A stretch of DNA of 64,000 bases from Branchiostoma belcheri. Lineage: Eukaryota; Chordata; Leptocardii; Amphioxiformes; Branchiostomatidae. How positions within the stretch are numbered: the first letter of the stretch is position 1; the number at the start of each line of letters is the position of its first letter. This document shows, piece after piece, positions 27,001 through 39,900 of this stretch. The position numbers were made by a program, and so were the translations under genes. The notes beneath the pieces are model-generated. The model was not told the origin of the DNA. It saw only the letters and a program-made list of their open reading frames with translations, and did not search any database. Location: the NCBI RefSeq assembly GCF_001625305.1, contig NW_017804242.1, positions 2,453,987 through 2,517,986 of the forward strand, written 5' to 3'.

Positions 27001-30000
27001 TCATGGAAAAAAGTCAATGAGGATCCTCTCCAAACAGAGGTTGATGCTGAATATTGTGACCTTATCATATGCCCCGATTTTGGGGGTAAAGCAGACAAAA
27101 AATGATGCAATGATAAAGAAGGTCACAATTTTCCCCAACAACATCTGCTTGGAGTCAGAGTAAGATACTAAAAGAGGACTCATCCCAAAGATTCTTTCAT
27201 CCAGCAACGTGCTCTACACTACCGACTGTCCAACCCTGCAGGTATGTCCTCTTACCTTCTAGACATGTCCACAAGCACGACACAGTGTGTGTTGAACAGA
27301 CAGAAAATCACAGGTCCATTAGAAAACAGAAAAAATCACGAGGCACCATGGCAATAAAGAAATACACCACAATTTCACAAGAAATATCCAAGGAAAATGG
27401 CAGAAAAATCAAAAGAGACTTGCAATAAAAATCACCACAAAATACACATCAAATCAAATCATGTAGGAAACAAGTAGGTAATCATATTAGGACATTTAGT
27501 GAGATAGCTTGACTGGGTAAGACAGTTGCAGGAAGAGATGTGCTATGTCTAGACTACAGATGACTAGAGAGCTCACGTTTGCAGTGATCATGCAGATGCC
27601 AATGCCATCTACAATCTACATGTACCTACATTTTGTAGTGCCCCCCCCCCCTTTCTGGCACACAGTCTAGCATCTATGTTACATGTGTGCTTGGTTTATT
27701 TTTGCAGGTGAACTTTCTACATGTATATGCAAGGTAGATGGGTCCCGAGGGAGTTTTCCTGTCAACTTGTTGATGAATGTTCATTATAATATTGAATTGT
27801 AAATTCTTTACTAACATTAATTTTATAAAAAGCGTTTATTGGCAATGATAGTATACATGTTTTTACAACTAATGGTCCGACGCAGGCAGAATCAGCTGGT
27901 GATGGTTGTCCCACAAATAAAGAAAGTTACATTTTGATCATTATAAATTAATAATAATATATAAAGCATCGATTACATAAAAATTCATCTTCATAAGACT
28001 TTGACTTCATTTAGATCCACAAAAACATGATACTGGTTAGGCACAAGATATCTAGGTCTTAGATAACAGCCTCTCCTTGTGCACATTGTTGTACTGTACT
28101 TCACTTCAGGGACAGAACATTTCAGATCCTTGGAATCAACAATGAGCCATCACTAGTCTAATGATCAAATTTTCAAAATGGATGTCCTGACTCCTGGTGA
28201 GTGTAGAAAGAAAAAAAAAGTGGCTGATTGTTAAAAACTGTTAGAGTAAGTAGCGTACATGGAAAAACTAAGTGCTACATGGAAAAACTAGCTAGCAAGC
28301 AGCATGACAAGGCAGATTTTAGTGCCAGATCGTTGTTGATGTTACCAAATTCCAGGAAACTGTACACGTACTTGATTTCCTTCAGTCCCTCTTCCTGGAT
28401 GATCCTAAGAATCTCCTTGTGACTCATGGGCGTCTTGGGGTACTTCTCAAGGGCCTGTGTGAGAGAAAAGTGGTTGTCTTAGACTCAAGGTGCCAAATTC
28501 TTGCAAGAAATATTACATGTAACATTGTACATCACATGTACAACCTCCAGGGCCTGCTTGAAGTACTCATCTTTAACTCAATGCTTCAAACTCAAGCAAG
28601 CAATATTATGCACATACTCTCCAAGCACAGATTGTTGGAGAACATGCTTATCCTTCATAATCATATGCCCTGTTTCTTGTCTGCCCAATTTACTAGGGAA
28701 GGGCGGACAAAAAACAGGGCATATGAAGGTCTTAGGATAAACAGGTCACAATTTTTCCTGCCTTATCTCTACTTAGAAAGTGTGTATTACATGTACATGA
28801 TCACAACCTTGTGACATCCATACACATGTAGTTGATTTCACTGCAGCGCTCATACAAACAATCACTGTTTTTGTTTACATCAATTTTTCTTGACAGGCAG
28901 TCCGCTATGCAAATCATTGGGAGGGCAGGCAAATCACTGCCACCCACTTTTTTGCCTACCACTCCCTAGCCTAACCATGACGTGATGGAGTTTGCTTGTA
29001 ATTAACAATTAAACAATTACATGTCCTCATTCAATCACTCCATGTTATATATATATATTATACATATGCTTACAAGTGATAACATGGAAGCTTTTAGTTT
29101 TAAATATGAATGTGATACATCGATATTGAAGTAGGTACATGATGTTGTATTCATCAGTATGACTCACATCTTGGCAATGACTCAAGAGGGAGTCTGACTC
29201 TACTGAACATGACATACATGTACAAATGTATACACAAGAAAACTGTTACTCAAGTCAAGGAAGTTAAAGCAAGATTTTGATGGAGTAACAGTTTCCTTGA
29301 GTATCTCATTACCTAAGTCTATCCTTCATCGACGTACATGTACTGTACATGTACAAATGTACCTTTCACACACAGGTAACTATTGTCAAGGATACCTTAA
29401 TCATGCATACATGTTTGCTGGTTGTAGTGACTGTGTTGATACATAGAAAAATTAAAAAGTCCCCTGGCCAACTATTTTGTATAACATGTTATATCACAGT
29501 TTCAATTTTTCACATTGCCATACTATATATTTTTTGTGCACCACCACCGGTCGCACCAGGGTACTGCCCCCCCCCCCTTTATACATTGTGATCAGTGAGG
29601 GGTTTTGTCCAGAAATCCATAGATGTAGATGTAGATGTAAACCCTATGCAATGGAATGCCACCACAGCACTACTATTGATAGCTTGCTGGTGGTGGGTTC
29701 CAAGAAAGAGCTGCCATTGTACAATATTTGCATTTCCCTTGTTGGAATCTGTCTATTCCAATCACTGTACACAGCAGATGAACTGGGCCACTAAACCGCC
29801 ATCAATCAAATCTGAGTAATTCTGGTATATGTCCTATTTTCATATTCTTTTATATACACATACACTTCACATTTCTAAAACTGGCATCATCATATTCTAT
29901 TTTGATTTCCACAAATTTTTAAGACTCCCAACACTTTCTCATTTCGTTAATCTGTGCATTTCGTGTTTGCCAAAAAAAAAAAAAAAGCTGGTACAGTAAT

Positions 30001-30387
30001 TTTCTAAGAAACTGTGGACACTACAACAAGCTAGGCCCACCTCACCATGCACCAACATAATTTTTTGCACAGACAGATTTTTCAACGGCAACTCTTCCAC
30101 AGTAAAACATATACGATGACGATCCAAACTACAATCCCGGATACAATCTCTTGTATTACAAAGGAAAGGCCACGAAAATACAAAGTAGTGCACAACAGAC
30201 GCCTGTGTACATGTACCCCGACGCGAAGGTACATCGTCGATGTAATTATTGCACCACGCTGAAAAGATTTGGGCCCGCCTTTGCTTTGTGTGACCCCTCT
30301 AACTCGAGGTGTCACCACAAACTCACCCACCATTTTGGCGGCTTCGGCCCACGTCCGGCCTTTCTTCTTTCTCGATTTCTCCCTCAT
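11900..30387 (-). CDS. ASXL: ASXL (Additional sex combs-like) Polycomb deubiquitinase cofactor
   Basis: Sixteen coding exons join in frame to 1275 residues: 30387-30331, 28454-28372, 25442-25334, 24894-24771, 23710-23553, 22204-22075, 21668-21523, 21149-21116, 20826-20747, 20360-20177, 19612-19501, 19061-18302, 17939-17817, 16047-15928, 15506-15303, 13303-11900. The start is fixed by [19 protein letters not shown], matching the vertebrate ASXL N-terminus; donor GTGGGT is chosen over the overlapping GTGAGT because only it keeps frame. Residues 11-83 are the HARE-HTH domain, about 178-220 a basic NLS-like stretch ([12 protein letters not shown]), 293-406 the DEUBAD, 650-721 four TLAQIKAQT-type repeats and 1241-1275 the PHD finger. 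ASXL proteins are nuclear; the DEUBAD activates BAP1/Calypso to remove ubiquitin from histone H2A. One gene here presumably stands for vertebrate ASXL1-3. The last exon's Gln/Asn-rich middle is probably disordered. Confidence 0.95.
13304..15302. other. ASXL intron 15 and flanks, no gene
   Basis: AT-rich. Includes an inverted-repeat remnant at about 14270-14430 related to sequences near 10000-10110 and 33780-33910 (GAATCATTCACCAGCTGGAT-like). No open frame with coding character. Confidence 0.5.
15545..15755. mobile_element. Palindromic MITE TAGCCTCTACCAGGCTTC
   Basis: About 95-bp arms, from TAGCCTCTACCAGGCTTCAG to CTGAAGCCTGGTAGAGGCTA, in an ASXL intron. A single related arm lies at 7628-7680 in copy A. 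Confidence 0.8.
15928..18333 (-). other. ASXL: TLAQIKAQT repeat exons of ASXL
   Basis: The end of exon 12, exon 13 (123 nt) and exon 14 (120 nt) carry four copies of TLAQIKAQT (the last is TLAEIKAQT) at residues 650-658, 673-681, 691-699 and 713-721. The exon 12/13, 13/14 and 14/15 boundaries are all phase 0. Exons 13 and 14 can therefore be skipped or duplicated without changing frame. Confidence 0.8.
16505..16640. repeat. Tandem repeat GAAATGCTCTGTGCAGG
   Basis: Two near-identical units of about 80-90 bp containing TTAATCAAGTTAAATCCCAA, in the intron between ASXL exons 13 and 14. Confidence 0.75.
19501..20826 (-). other. ASXL: DEUBAD (ASXH) exons of ASXL
   Basis: Exons 9-11 give [47 protein letters not shown] and [15 protein letters not shown]. 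The NEF motif (residues 352-354), important for activating the BAP1 family, is intact. Exon 10 has a partial copy of its acceptor half in the preceding intron, at about 20441-20484. Confidence 0.93.
20435..20490 (-). repeat. Partial copy of the ASXL exon 10 acceptor edge
   Basis: Reads CAG, then codons for [14 protein letters not shown], against [14 protein letters not shown] in the true exon, then runs into unrelated sequence. It lies about 120 bp upstream of exon 10 on the coding strand and lacks the rest of the exon, so it is not a full mutually exclusive exon. Confidence 0.8.
25334..30387 (-). other. ASXL: HARE-HTH (ASXN) exons of ASXL
   Basis: Exons 1-3 encode a winged-helix type module (RTWAEAAKM, then [20 protein letters not shown], then [20 protein letters not shown]). 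Vertebrate ASXL proteins carry almost the same [11 protein letters not shown] motif. The family role proposed for this fold is DNA or chromatin binding. Confidence 0.93.
25443..28371. other. ASXL intron 2, no gene
   Basis: AT-rich, 2.9 kb, short C-homopolymer near 27642. Between 26980 and 27200 there is a diverged inverted repeat with ATCATATGCCC; a cleaner one lies at 28663-28728 in the next intron. I see no exon here. Confidence 0.5.
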
Positions 30388-30919
30388 AGTTGCTTGGAGT
30401 GTTCAGGAATGTACCGATGTGGACAAGGAGCACCGCTCGTGCGAAATTTCCTGGTAAAACAGGAAACTATACTCCTAAAATCGGACGCTTCTGACCCAGG
30501 TCCGCCATTTTGAAAGCCAACTATATAATCATGTGACCATCTCATTAATTTTCGGGTCTACTCGGAGATTTTGGGACAAAATGACGATTTCGCAGAAACA
30601 AGCCACGATTTACATTCTTTTCATGCATATTCTCCATATCATACCATTTTGAAGACCTTTCGGCTGCTTGCTGTCCCAACCAACTTAGATTAAGCCAAAA
30701 AATATCGGTTTTACCAACAGGTGACCTTTGACCCTCCGTGCTTCGGGAATCCTCGGCAACCATGGCTACATCGGAAAACAATATGGCGGCTGAAGGCTGA
30801 AATTGTGTATCATCGACATTTTTCGCGTCAAAACGCCGAATTCGTGGCACGCAGGAAGCTTAAAATGATTTGAACCACATCGTAAGGACCTAGGGTTAAA
30901 GAGAGACTGAAAAATCGCG
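30388..30919. promoter_or_regulatory. Shared divergent promoter region of ASXL and CCDC178-like
   Basis: 532 bp separate the two start codons, which point away from each other. The stretch is richer in CpG than the introns and holds two YY1-type motifs in opposite orientation, CCGCCATTTTG near 30502 and AATATGGCGGC near 30779. No TATA box is evident. Dual promoter function is inferred from layout, not shown. Confidence 0.6.
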
Positions 30920-33900
30920 ATGCCAGACCCCAATTTGGAGAGAACTTTGCCGGGTTTTGAGGGGGCGGTCGCACACCCTCTCCCTCCTGGCCCTGATCCT
31001 TCGAGCGATCCTGATGACGAAAAGTCTGGGTTTTTCGAAGAGAAGTTGTTGAAATTCGCCCTGGAGAAGATCCAGAGTGAAGGTAAGCTGTACAGATTAT
31101 CCTAAGGTTTCCATGATGTTAGTCAGAAGACGGAGCCCTTGCTAATACTAGATAATGTTGTTGTTTACATGTCAGGTCAACAACTAGGTCAACCTTAAGA
31201 AAATCCCTGTTCAAATAAAGTTGTTTGCCTTAATCATGGATTTTATTTCCATGGTTCAGTTTTTTTTCTTCAGAGCAGAAGACTTTTAAATCCAATAATG
31301 GAAGGCCACATGCCTGTTTGTTAGTTAGTTAGTTAGTCTGTTATTGTTTGTTGTGAATTGTTGTTCCTTGTCGATCTCATCAAAAGATGACAGTTGTAAG
31401 TGTATATGTGACATAACGATTGTATATTTTTCCATTTGTACATATAGGTAGGGGGAGTGACCCAGGTGTGCACAAACAGGAGGATGAAGATGAGTATGCA
31501 GAAGAGTCAGCAGGTACATAATGACTACATATGTATTTTCAAGAAACTTCAAGAAACATTGCAGTTATTCATTTACACTTCATAGGTGGTGACAGTCAAT
31601 GCAACAGATAACATTGTACATGTAAAAGTAGATATAAACCCAGTTTTTATTTGTGCATTTCCAGACTCTGTAGCCCCGCTGGATGCCATCCCCCAGGACT
31701 GGCCACACGGGTTTGTGAAGCCGTTCCGCAGGAGAAGCTGTGCCCTGACCAATGCCGTGTCTCCCTGCATCAACAAGGCCACCTCACATCTGCACCAGCT
31801 GCAGGTGGGACAGGCATTCACAGTCACCTGCAGGAACATCATGTTTTAATAGATATCAATCAATCAATCAATCAATCAATCAAACTTTATTGCACAGTAA
31901 TTGTAATGGATACGAATTGCTTAACAGCACTATTTAACAAGTCATGGCCTTGTATATTGCAAGGAATGAAGAGTTATAAGTAAGTAAGGAAGAACGTACA
32001 ATGTACTATATATTAAATGAGTATAATGTCTATAGTATTCAAACAAGGGAATGAGGACTACATAATAAAGTAAGTATATATTGGCTAAGGTATAAGGAAA
32101 TTGACTCAGGATATAGCCGTAGTTTGAGTAAGCTTGTGCTATACATAAAGCTATTGCCACAAGTTATGCTAACACAGACTGACATGGTTGTCTACACAGG
32201 ACAAGATTGAGCGCTGGTTCCAGGAGAAGACTATAGAGATCATGAGTGAGTACGGGGAGTCGGCGGCAGGACGGATCACAGTGGAACCTCCGCCCATCGC
32301 TGGCATTCTGTCCTCCGGGTTGGAAGCCTCTCCGCAGGCTAAAAGTAAGACAAATATTCTCTATACGGTACCAGTCCTGTAAATTGAAGAAAGGCTGTCC
32401 CCACTGTATCCTTCACAGTTGCAGAATACATTGTACTTTGTACTTGGTTCTTTGCACTTGTGGAAAATTTCCCTGGTACAATGAACCTGACCCACTACCC
32501 ACTGGTATACATTACATACATGTACATGTAGCATCATGTCTTTTCTGTCATGAAGAGTGGAAAAGTTGTTTAACTATCATTTGAGCTGGTTCGAGATCAC
32601 CTTCACTTTTTTCCACTTTTTCACTTTCACATCGAATAATGATCATGTATCTGTGATTGTGTACTAAGGAAGAATAATGCAATTATGTTTACAAAATTGC
32701 ATAACATATATGAGATCACAAAAATTCATGTGCAATAATAATCTCACCTCTCCAGGTAGCACAACCCAGACAAAAAAGCAGCTTCGGTTCGCCGCCCATT
32801 CTGCCTCGTCCAGTTCCTCCTCCATCGGCGCGCTGGAGAGGAGGCTGCTGGGAGCATCCAGCTCCAACGAGACCTCCACTGTCGGGACGCTGGAGGTCAG
32901 GGGTTACGGCGCGTCCATGGAGGACGAAGGTAACACAGCATGGTATTAGATAGAGTAGAAACAGTTAGTAGTAGTTGTAGTAGTAGTAGTAGTATAAGTA
33001 TCCATGATGGATGAAGGTAACACAGTATGTTATTGGATGTACATGTAGTACTGGTAGTAGTATGGTAGTGTCAGTAACTTAGTATCAGTAGTAGTAGTAT
33101 CAGTAGAAGTAGCAGCAATAGTAGTGACAGTAGTAGCAGGAGTAGTAGTAGTAGCAATAGCAGTAGCAGTAGTGACTCTATGAACTGTCCTCCGAATGGA
33201 ATTGAAGTGACCTTGACTGTTCCAGTAGTAATATTTTAACAACTGTTCAATAGGACTGATTTTAATGTTATGGTATTAATGTTATGTTTTTGATGAATAT
33301 ACTGAAGATATGTTTATGTTCTTGAAAGAATTGTTGAGAAATCCAGGAAGATTAGCAGTATGTATTTTAAAATAAAGTCTCAAAGTCACATATCTTGCCC
33401 TTTGCCCCACAGAAGAGGAGGAGCCTGAGGTTTTGGAGGCGGTGCCGGAGCTGCCATATTTGGGCGCGGAGGAGGTGATTGACGAGGTGATGGCCCTGCT
33501 GGGCCGGCTGGAGGCAGACCGGCTGGACACGGAGAGTAAACTGGTGGAGGAGAAACAGAAGGGCAAGAGGCTGCAGGTGAAGATAGACATGCTGTCTCAC
33601 AGGAGGATGGTGGAACTCCCGCTGTCTGTTCAGAGAGGTGAGTTTTCTTTTTACACAACCAGTAATGTCTCTCCTTTCAATGACTATGCTTACATTTCAA
33701 TGCCTATCCTTTGACACCTTCTTCAGAGCCTCTAACAGGAGTGCTGCTTCTTGACACTCTATTGTACAGTGAACCAGTAACACCTAACTTCAGAACATAG
33801 TGAACCAGCACTGGTGAAAATGACAGACGGTCATCAAAATGTCAGCTCTTCTCAGCTCTCAGTTTTGAATAAAGAACTTTGCTATTCATCCATTCACCAA

Positions 33901-36900
33901 CCTGATGAAATGATTCATGGACATACAATTGTTGTTGTCACAGAGCACGAGGCCTGTGCCATGGACATCAGTGAGCTCCACTGGCATGTGAACTACAAGA
34001 CCAGGCAGAACCAGAGGAACCTGACCAAGGCTGAGGTGGCAGAACGACTCAACATCAACGTGAAGGAGGACATCGGCTTCACCCAGAAACACTGGTCAGT
34101 CGCACGTTGTATGGTTTCATTTGTGTTGGTACAATAACACTGAGTGCTCAGCTCATAACCAAGAGGTTCCGGGTTCGAATCCTCCAGCAGCAGCTGGCTA
34201 TATTGCACTGAACTAGCCTTTGCTCATCTAACTCTGAGCAATATTTAAAGCTACATGTATCTAGTAGTAATGATGTCCCTACTGCACTTAGTGACAGTGA
34301 GTTCCACTCTATGATAATTGTAGGAAAAAAGGTTTTGAACACCTCGATCCTTGGTTGATAACTACTTAAAGGCATGACTACTTCTTGTTCTTTTGTGAGC
34401 TGGTATTAGGTACTCAGTAGTTGGTACATCCACCAGTTTCTTAGTCATTAGTTATTGAGTGAGAAAAAAATATGGTATGTGGGTATAGTGCATCATATTT
34501 AGGATGTTTCTCTGTTTAAACCCCAGCCCGCTGGTAGAAGAGAAGCTTGACCTTGAGATGGACTCCATGGCGCGGATCCGTCAGGCACAGCACGAGACGG
34601 ACGGAGAGCTGGAGCAGACGCTCGGACGGCTCCGCAAGACGGAGGAGAAGTTCCAGGAGGCGCTGGACAAGGCCAACGTGGAGAGGCAGGCCATCGAGAA
34701 GGGGCTGAACCAAGTCAGGCAACAGCTCAAGCAGCTGCTGTAAGTAGATCTTATGTTGTGTATGATAGCCATTCAGCACCAAGGAGAGGGTAGGGATACA
34801 ACAATATAGAGATACAGTAAGGGAAGTTTCATGATGCACTAGCCAACGTGGAAAGGCAGTAGATGAAGGACTTAGATCTTAGATAGAAAATATGTAGTAT
34901 ATGATAGGCATTCAGTACGAAGGAGATGGTAGGGATGCAGCAATAGAAGTTCTAGAAGGCACTGGACAAGGCCAATGTGGAGAGACAGGCCATCAAGAAG
35001 AGGCTGAACCAAGTCAGGCAGCAGCTCAAGCAGCTGCCCATAAGTACTACATGTCGCAGGTAAAAGACTTGGGTAGAAAATATGTAGTGTATGATAACCA
35101 TTCAATACCAAGGAGAGGAGGCACTGGACAAGGCTAATATGGAGAGACAGGCCGTCGAGAAAGGGCTGAACCAAGTCAGGCAACAGCTCAAGCAGCTGCT
35201 GTAAATAGTAAATCTACTAAGACCAAACTCAATTTATGTTGGTTTTTGCAGTATGATAGCCATTCAGCACCAAGGAGAGCTTGAAGATACAATAATATAG
35301 CTTGGTACAACCTTTCAGCACAGTCAAAATTACCCATGAAGACCAAAATCTTATTTATGCCAGTGATGTTGTACATGATAGCCATTCAGCACCAAGGAGA
35401 GGGGGAGAGGGTGGGGACATAACAACAGCTGTTTGCATTTTTCAGTACAGTCAAGACGGCTCAAAGAGACCATTTGGGACGGAGAAAATCTGCTCACTAC
35501 AGATGGGATTCTTGATACTGCTGTCAATTTAAAAACCAAACTGTACTTCCTGCTTGTTTCTCAGGGCTGAGTTGAACAGAGCACAGGCCATGAACACGGC
35601 GTACACGCAGAAGGTGTTTGACACCAGGAAGAAGATCGAGGACAGCCAGAACACCTTCCAGCTGCTGACTGAGCAACTGGAGAACTCTCACGCACAGGAG
35701 GCCATGCAGGGCATCAAGGTCAGCACAGTTTTATATCTGACAGCATTGTCCAATTAGGGGATATGCATCATATCGGCAGAATGTACTGCGCCTGGCTGTT
35801 TGGTCAATATTGCATCAGAATTTTGCCTCTTGCAGACGACATCTTTTCCAACATAACATTCCAAAGCTACAGACAGGATGTTAAGCTTATGTGTGCAAAT
35901 ACGACCTTATATGAGACGTTCTGCTGAAGTGCTATGCATAGTACATTACGGGTTTTGCTCAGGTGTAGTACGTTCTACTGACATACTGGGATACCCCTTT
36001 GTTCCAACACCCATACATTCTGACATAGGGTTAAGGTGGTCGGAACATAGGTTGAGCTTTCAGAATATAGGGGTGTCAAAGCATGTGTCTGTCCCCTTCC
36101 ACTTATGTCCATTGTCTATATCATATAGCTTCACTGATATCTGCACAACAGAGAAATTTGATTTCAAACTTGCAATCTTGGCCTTCTGATTCGCTGCCAA
36201 AGTATGTACTGTAAGTCCATTTTTGATTACGAAATCTTTAAGTTCACGGTTTTCACGAAGACGCTCTTCTCGTGAACTCACCTCCTCGCGAACCCATTCC
36301 GTACGTACCACCCCCCCTCCCCCAAACATCGTGCGTCTCAGCTCTATACTAACAACTTCTACATTACGTAGTACTAGTAAATGACAAGACTCAACGAATA
36401 ACAGCAGACTTCTTTTCAGAATCAAATAAACTTTATTCAATGAGCATATGGTTCACGGAGTCATTATTTTGTTACTAGTAATACAAGTGTTTCTTGCGAA
36501 GAACGGTAAAAGTTTACAAAGCCGACTAGACAACATCAGTTTTAACAAGAACGCTAGTTCGGCGATAACGTAGCGGTGAACAGCTGTAAACATGTGCAAC
36601 ATCGTACATACGGAATTTTACAACATACATCGGTAAAAAGTTGTTGTCGTGTACAAGCCACGTAAAGCAGAATTATTTACGGTACGGAAAATCGGCAAAA
36701 AAATAGAACCAAGCGGGATAGCGTGGGTCTTTGTCTTTACCTCGAGAGATCAAACTACACGAGTTCAACGTTACTCACCAAAGCTACACGCAAAAAAATC
36801 ATTTCACAAGATTTCCATACATCCCAAGAAAATTTACGCTACATATACAACATTAACAGGTATTTATAGGGAAGAATTGCACGAAAATCTACCGCCGAGT

Positions 36901-39900
36901 AACCGCCAAGCCGATCGACAAATCAAATTACAAGAAATCCAACATGGCGGCCTTTGTTTACATAGCGCGTTGTCTAATGGTCTAAGTTTGCTTGATTTTT
37001 TTTATTTTTTTTACAAATTGTGGAATCAACATGGTTTTAAACGTTACCAAACAGCAAATTTATAGAACAGTGCGCTAAAATTTCACAACTAAAGATGATT
37101 TACGCGAGGACTACTGTGCAGAAGTTAGCAACATTTGCGAGCCGAAAGTTCAAACATGGCGGCGGCTTTTGTTTTTACTCACGCGCCCGTCGGCTCACAG
37201 CGGCTCAGATCTCTGTGCGGTCCCATCCCCTGGCGATGTCCATGTTGTTGGCGATACTGTCCAGTGCACCCAGGACCCAGTTCGCATGGGTGGGCTTCAG
37301 TTTGGACAGTGTCATGTCCACGGAACCATGTTCTAACCGCGCGTACCTCGCACGTACCTCACGCGGAAAAAAATTATTGACTGTCGGTAAATTTGCAGAC
37401 ATGTAACGCCTTGTTAAAAATTACCGACTCGCGAAGTCATAGACCTCGTGAACTTCCAAATTGCTCCATCTCGTGAAATAAAGCATTCGTGAACATAACT
37501 GGACTTACAGTATGTGCTGGCAAAGGCAGGATACTATGAGTTGATTTTTTTTACTTGCTTTCTCTCAAGCATTATCAATATTTCATGCTACATGAAAATG
37601 TTGCTGTGACAAGTATTTAATATATGAGATGTGTTTTATCAGGTGAAAGACTTCCAGAAGAAGATCCAGGAGCAGGAGTATGAACACAGCAGGCTGTATG
37701 AGATCTGTCACAAGTGCAGGACCGAGAGGACTAAGATGGTAAGTCCTGATTTAGCACTGATCAGCTAATTGATTAAGAACACCCTGCTGTATAGGGGTGG
37801 CACAGAAAATTTTTAAAAAGAAGGGTGATAGAGTGACATTGGTCAAAATGAGTTGTACTTAGTTGTCACTAGGAAAGTTCCTCAGATAAATGCTAAATGT
37901 ATATAGATTGTTGTGTGTTTAGTGTCTATGTGGTCCTGTCTGTACTATGGGGTTTTTCCTGAAATAAAGTCATTCATTCATAAATGGACGTCCCATGTCT
38001 GAAGGGAGCGGCGCCTCAAGCATGTTAAAGAATCCACCTCGCATGAAAAAAGTACGGATCAAACCTTACTGTCCTATGGTCATACTGTCAGATTCAATGA
38101 CAATTGTTGAGGTTACTAGAGCACTGAAAGACCTGTCAGTCCTTGTACCAAAGACAAAGATATGGTGCAAGTAGAGCAAGAGTCACTCACTTACTCACGG
38201 CTTAGTGTCTGTTATTCCCCAACTTCATTTCATTTATTTCATTTATTTCATTTATTTCGAAACCTTTTAGCCCTGCAGGGCTAGTCTTCCAAGGCTCAAA
38301 TACATGGAATACAGGCACATCGTTACATAATTATATACATAGGAAATAGTGCATAAGATACAGTGCAAACGTTTAAAAAGACAAAAATACATCAAACATC
38401 AAACATTTAAAGGAACGCATAAATGAATATTAACAATTTAAAAACTAGAGGTCGGCTTCATGTGACACTGTTTACTATGACTTTCTTAAACTTGAGAAGG
38501 TTACTCAGTGTCTTGACATGATAAGGTAGGTCGTTCCACAACGATATAGCACGATACAGGAATGAGCGCTTCTTACTGTTCGTCTTAGGTTTGGGTAATC
38601 TAAAGTTGTACTGTGCAGCAGATCTGGTATTGTGAATGTGAGATACATGAACAGGCACAAGGGAGTTGTATATATACTGTGGTTCATGACTAGTGACAAT
38701 CTTAAAGAACATAACCAGTGTGCTAGAGGAGAATCTCTCACTCACAGTCAGCCAACCAAGATCAATATGCATCTGCCTGGTAGGTGTATCAGGAGCACAT
38801 TTCAATAATAATCTACAAGCCCTATTCTGAACTACTTGCAGTTTGCGCATGTTAGAGACTGACATGCTAGCTAAAACTGGTGCGCAATACTGTACCACTG
38901 ACAAAACCAGTGCACAAACAACAACCTTACAAACTGCAAAAGGCATCGCCCACATGTGTCTTCTCAATAAGGCGATGTTTCTAGATTGTTTTGAGGCAAT
39001 GTGAGTGACCTGTAAATTCCAGGTGAGCGACCGATCCATATGTAGCCCAAGCAAAACTGTCTCCCTCACTTCCTGAACCTTCTCATCACCGATAACAAGA
39101 TCTAGTGAATTGTCAGGTATATTAGCAAGCCTACGTGGGGTTCCGAAAAGCATGCATTTGGTTTTAAGAATATTTAACACAAGTTTATTCATGCAAACCC
39201 AGTCTGATAAACTTACAAGGTCGGAATGCAAACCAACAGTGATGTCACTTATAGTCTTACCGGCTTTGTAGATAGATGTATCGTCTGCGTACATTTCAGG
39301 TGTACTGCTTAACACAGACAAAGGTAGGTCATTCGTAAACAGTGTAAAAATAAGCGGGCCTAAACAACTTCCCTGAGGGACACCACACTGAAGTACAGAG
39401 GGTTCAGAGAAATAACTTCTGAGGGTTAAACACACTGATGCTGAGGCTTGATGGCAGCCCACCATTTGTCTCTGTCCTCTGGGTTTACATTATGTACATG
39501 TAGGTTTAGGTGGTTGAAGTCCTACCAAGCCCTCACTCTATCTGTTCTGTTGATATTTCCCTGACAGCAAGAAGAGTTTGAGGAGGAGAACACAAACCTG
39601 GACATCACCGTGGAGCAGAAGCTGCAGTACTGTCGGGACGTGCAGGTCAGGAACAGGGACGCCAAGGTCGACATAGAGGAGATGATGGACAAACTTAACG
39701 AATGGTGAGTCGAGAGTAGATGTACTTTGCCCCTACCATACTTGGTAGCAGCAAATACCACTCAAAATGTTTTTTAGAAGAAAAAAATAGGAATACCTGA
39801 ATTCTGGGTTGATACATTATATTAGAAAATTTCATATGCAACTAGATAAACCATGTATTATAAGCTTCATCTGTCTTACACCTACAGCTGTCTTAAGAAA

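Noticed and set aside
38458-39465. Host gene encoding a 335-residue protein
   Set aside because: Reverse transcriptase motifs and truncation show it is a LINE fragment, antisense in an intron.
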